A stretch of 64,000 nucleotides of DNA from positions 46,546 through 110,545 of the forward strand of contig JADFUC010001173.1 of assembly GCA_019722365.1 (NCBI GenBank). Direction: 5' to 3'. The notes beneath the pieces were generated by a model. It searched no databases. It saw only the letters and a list, made by a program, of their open reading frames with translations, and was not told the DNA's origin. Positions 60,901 to 64,000 of this stretch are shown piece after piece (position 1 is the stretch's first letter; each line of letters begins with the position of its first letter). This DNA comes from Lithospermum erythrorhizon. Taxonomy: Eukaryota; Streptophyta; Magnoliopsida; Boraginales; Boraginaceae. The translations under genes and the position numbers were made by a program.

Positions 60901-61830
60901 ACACTATCAGGGAGGCGACCTAGAAGCCTCAAAGATACCCTCAGAAATCTTGACCTGCTCTTCCGCACTCTCGACCAGCGTAAAAACATTCCCAAACACC
61001 GCGCGATTCCAAGTCCGAAGGCAAGATTTGAGAGATTTAAGTTTGGTGGCAAGAATATAGAGCGGATCACCATAAACCGGGACCGACCAAGATTTCTCAA
61101 CAACAGCAGGTAACGTATCATTATGCAACCACATATTACAGCGAGGAAGGAGCCTAGGAACACCGCCGATCATGCGGAATCGGCAAAGAAAGAGGGCAAT
61201 GATCGAGCCGGTTTGCTTGAAGTCTGGGATATTGGCTTGACAAGCGGTCAACTGACTTTGATTACCGCGACCACAATACAACAAGGGAAGCTGTACCGTA
61301 AGTCGAGCATATTTGGACACAAAGCCCGCATCCAAAAGATAGCAATCCAGAAGACATTGAGAGAAATCCGACATGGATACGTCATCAGGGACGTTACCCC
61401 AGCCCTCTGCGTCCCTAGCCGGCGATAGCGTTGAAGTCCCCAGTAGCGAGAGTGGAATTTTGAGCATAGCGCCGAAGGTCCGCCCAAAGATTACGACGCT
61501 CAGGCACATTACAAGCCGCATAAACCACAGTGATAAAGGTAGTCTTTAAAGAAAGGTTATGGACCGCCTTCAAATGAACATGCTGACGATAGTTCTGCAG
61601 AACGGTGACCTCAAACACAGAGTTCCAAAATAACCAAATATGCCCCGAAATACTACAGAAACAATGATCAAAGTTGAACTTTTGCGAAAAATATCAAAAT
61701 CTTGTAGATTTGGCGATCTTAGGCTCTTGCTGCTGACGAGAAATCAAATTTATGGGTTCTTTTTTGAGGTTTTGATTACTCTGAGGTTGGATTGTTGCAG
61801 TCCCTCGGGTTCGAGTATAAAATTTTAGGC
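60901..61830 (-). pseudogene. LINE apurinic-type endonuclease domain remnant
   Basis: A start block near 61,800 resembles WNxxG...R. 61,618-61,415 reads LKTTFITVVYAACNVPERR and ends TLATGDFNAI, the conserved VYA...GDFN pattern. 61,521-60,907 continues with a long open frame ending in ...AVFGNVFTLVE, typical of the linker between endonuclease and RT (WNxxVFGNV). Several frameshifts. Confidence 0.8.
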
Positions 61831-62580
61831 GTCATGGAATGGGATCAAGAGATCACAATCAATAAGTTGCTTTCGGCCGGGACATCGTCGAGGGCTTTGA
61901 TTAGCGAGGGCAACATCTTGGGACAATTATTGTTTCGAATCTTTTAGGGTCAGTGGGAGAAGCCGAGGGGCCATTTCTCGGCGTGGTAGGTCAGCGTTAA
62001 TCTCCTGAGGTCGATAATTGCGATTTAGACCCCGTGTCTCGGTGGTCAGCTATCTCCCCGTTGAAGAACCTCAGGCATGTAAGTCAACCCTAACATCTTG
62101 AGTTGAATGAATTATTTCGGCAATTAACCTTATTGAGTATTTAGTGGGGTCTGGACTCATCGAGGTTAGATGCCATGCAGTCATTTGAAAGGGAAGCAAA
62201 CGGATTTTTGGTGAGGACCACCTCTTGGGCCGGAGTTTTCTTTTGATTAAGTCTTTTGATCCATTTAGAATGGCCCGCTCCACATGCGGACGGACTGACT
62301 TAGAAACTTCCTGAAATCATCGTTATTCTCGAAGCGGGCGAAGTGGAAGCAATATTGTCAGCAGGTTTGAGTCTTGAAGGTACGAGGCGGCTTTGAGGGT
62401 TATCGCTCTTTCTTAGAGGTAGCGTTTATCACAGCGGGTTTAGGTCCACGTCTCAATGCTTACGCTTTGCGTTGTCAAATTTGAATGACCCATGCTTGAA
62501 AAGCATTTACTGATAATGAGATTTCATGCGTATTGAACTGCTTTGCCAAAACCGCTTCGGTATTATCCGGACGATCGTCA
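61831..62580 (-). pseudogene. LINE segment between ORF1 and ORF2
   Basis: No convincing motif. The 3' part of ORF1 (after the DUF4283-like domain) and a CCHC zinc knuckle would be expected, but no intact C-x2-C-x4-H-x4-C was seen. Confidence 0.4.
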
Positions 62581-63950
62581 TCACCAAAACTAACTTAAAC
62601 TTTATCAACGAGAGGCTTAGAAGCATCGGTTCATGGCGAAGCGATACCAAGTTTAACTCGTGTTGTTAAAACATCGATCCTAAGGGCTTACGATGAATGC
62701 GGCCGATAAGAGACCTTCTTCCTCGTATAAGAAAATAGGAAGCCCAATGAAGACCCATCCTGAGGAGTTAAGGCCGACTCCTTCAAGGAGTCAAAATCAG
62801 CCGTCCATTTAAAGATACGCATAGGATAATTTTTAATAAACCAAATAAAGGCCTTTACCCACAAGCATTGTCGCAAAGAAGGTCACATTCAATAATCATG
62901 TGTTGTCATAAAGAGAGTATTTATGCGCGCTTTAAGCAAGCGATGAAAACTTTCCTTGATGATGGCAATGGTAGGGCGCCCATGAGAGAACTTACCGACA
63001 AAGCGTGCTTCAGCCAAATCAAGATACTCAGTTTGTCGCTTTTTTGAATCGTATACTCGGCTTCCCATCATGTATACCCGCGGCCCGAATCATGAGAATC
63101 AAGAAAGAATCGTGGGATCTTGACATTCTGATGGGAAGAGAGGCGAAGGCGTCTTGGCGTGGCTGAACTTTGTGCATGGAGGTGGTAGGGAGACGCTTGT
63201 CATGAGCGGGAGACTGGGCCACATCTTTGGAGGCTGGGCCGAATGCAGGCTGCGTAAATGGGCGTGAGGCGGGGCTGGAGCGCGGCGAGGAGGCTCGGCC
63301 CGGCGGAATCGAGGCTGCCAGAGATACCTTTGGCAATGAAACTGACGGGGCACAGGGCATGGGGGCGCTTGGCCATGGGCAGCGGCTGGGCGGTACATGG
63401 TAAAATTTGCGTAGCGATGGGATGAGGCTTCTTGGCGCGAGCATGGGATGCGTGGAAAGAGCTGACGGCCTAGAGGCGGTTGCGTAGCGTGGGGGCGGTG
63501 GGGCTAGTGGAAATTTGGGGCTAAGCGGGAGCTGTGGCCAGCGGGGAGAAGCAGACGGGGCTGGGATTAAGCGGATGGGGCGGGTATGGTGGAGTTATAG
63601 AGGAAGGAGCGAGGGGCGGGCTGGAGGGCAGGTGGTAGGGTTTGGAGAGGCGGTAGGGCTTTTTTGGTTGAGGCAAGGGGCCGAGTAGGGTTTTGTTGGT
63701 GCAAGGGTTTTGGAAGAGGGCCAGAGAGGTGGCCGGTGATTGGCGTGGGGGGCTTGTGGGATGTGCGGCGGGTGGTTGAAGGCGGAGGGGCGGGGTGAGG
63801 CGTGGAGGGCCGAGGCAGGAGAACCTTGAGCATGGGCGGGCGGGTAGAGTAGGGTTTGGGAGAGAAAAAGCTTGCGGTTTGAGGGAGAAAGAAGGCCTCA
63901 GGATCGAGGCCGAGGAGGGGCGCGGCCGCCCAGGCCCCAGCGGCCGTCAC
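62581..63950 (-). pseudogene. LINE ORF1 remnant: proline-rich N-terminus and DUF4283-like domain
   Basis: The likely start is at 63,950 (MTAAGAWAAAPLLGL), followed by a long Pro/Ser-rich stretch to about 63,150. HDGKPSIRFKKATN (about 63,070-63,030) and then ARFVGKFSHGRPTIAIIKES (63,010-62,950) and PMRIFKWTADFD (about 62,820) match the DUF4283 domain of plant L1-type ORF1 proteins, which is followed by an RNA-binding zinc knuckle. Frameshifts interrupt at about 63,030 and 62,890. The extreme G+C richness of the N-terminal part matches many such LINEs. Confidence 0.8.
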
Positions 63951-64000
63951 GTGGCCTGGCGTCTCCCGGCCATAGGAGCGCCCCGGAGATGAAGAATATG

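Noticed and set aside
61123..61428. 101-codon plus-strand frame
   Set aside because: It is antisense to the LINE endonuclease-RT linker, which is readable on the minus strand.
63795..63992. 65-codon plus-strand frame at the window end
   Set aside because: It is antisense to the proline-rich start of LINE ORF1; G+C-rich DNA has few stop codons by chance.

Overview
The window is plant nuclear DNA, most likely from a flowering plant, out of a repeat-rich chromosome arm or pericentromere. I infer this from the only intact gene, an 11-exon nucleolar FKBP with GT-AG introns, and from the surrounding plant-type retrotransposons: Ty3/gypsy of a chromovirus-like lineage and a Tat/Athila-like lineage, Ty1/copia, and an L1-type LINE. 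I see no bacterial operon, CRISPR array, rRNA or tRNA gene.

Layout. 1-5,000: minus-strand LTR material of one large family, with a complete LTR (1,140-3,788) nested in an older one. 5,050-12,980: a decayed plus-strand Ty3/gypsy element (gag 6,554-7,480, pol 7,640-10,512, 3' LTR 10,530-12,980) whose 5' side carries a fragment of an unrelated LTR. 13,000-15,930: a coiled-coil ORF remnant and a truncated plus-strand LTR. 15,950-19,250: minus-strand copia remnant. 19,260-23,900: the FKBP gene on the plus strand. 23,880-24,400: antisense remnant of a LINE zinc-binding region. 24,400-26,440: unassigned. 26,545-29,790: a copia remnant between direct repeats. 29,830-31,540: minus-strand Tat/Athila-like integrase. 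31,600-37,265: third copia. 38,990-44,400: three consecutive minus-strand LTR copies. 45,090-46,330: plus-strand Tat-like gag/protease fragment. 47,240-53,350: LTR pieces and a fourth minus-strand copia. 53,823-56,459: a DNA transposon with about 220-bp terminal inverted repeats, split by an LTR. 58,290-63,950: a long minus-strand LINE.

How the parts relate. The FKBP gene is probably the only conventional functional protein gene. It joins an N-terminal nucleoplasmin-like domain, acidic and lysine-rich segments and a C-terminal FKBP domain, as in plant histone-chaperone FKBPs. Everything else is mobile DNA in which one insertion interrupts another.

The most unusual signal is inside the roughly 2.5-kb gypsy LTR family. 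Several copies keep splice-site-like motifs at matching places (two donors and one acceptor), and the segment they bracket carries a different minisatellite in different copies. The LTR may therefore produce a spliced transcript. This is inference from the window alone and needs RNA data.
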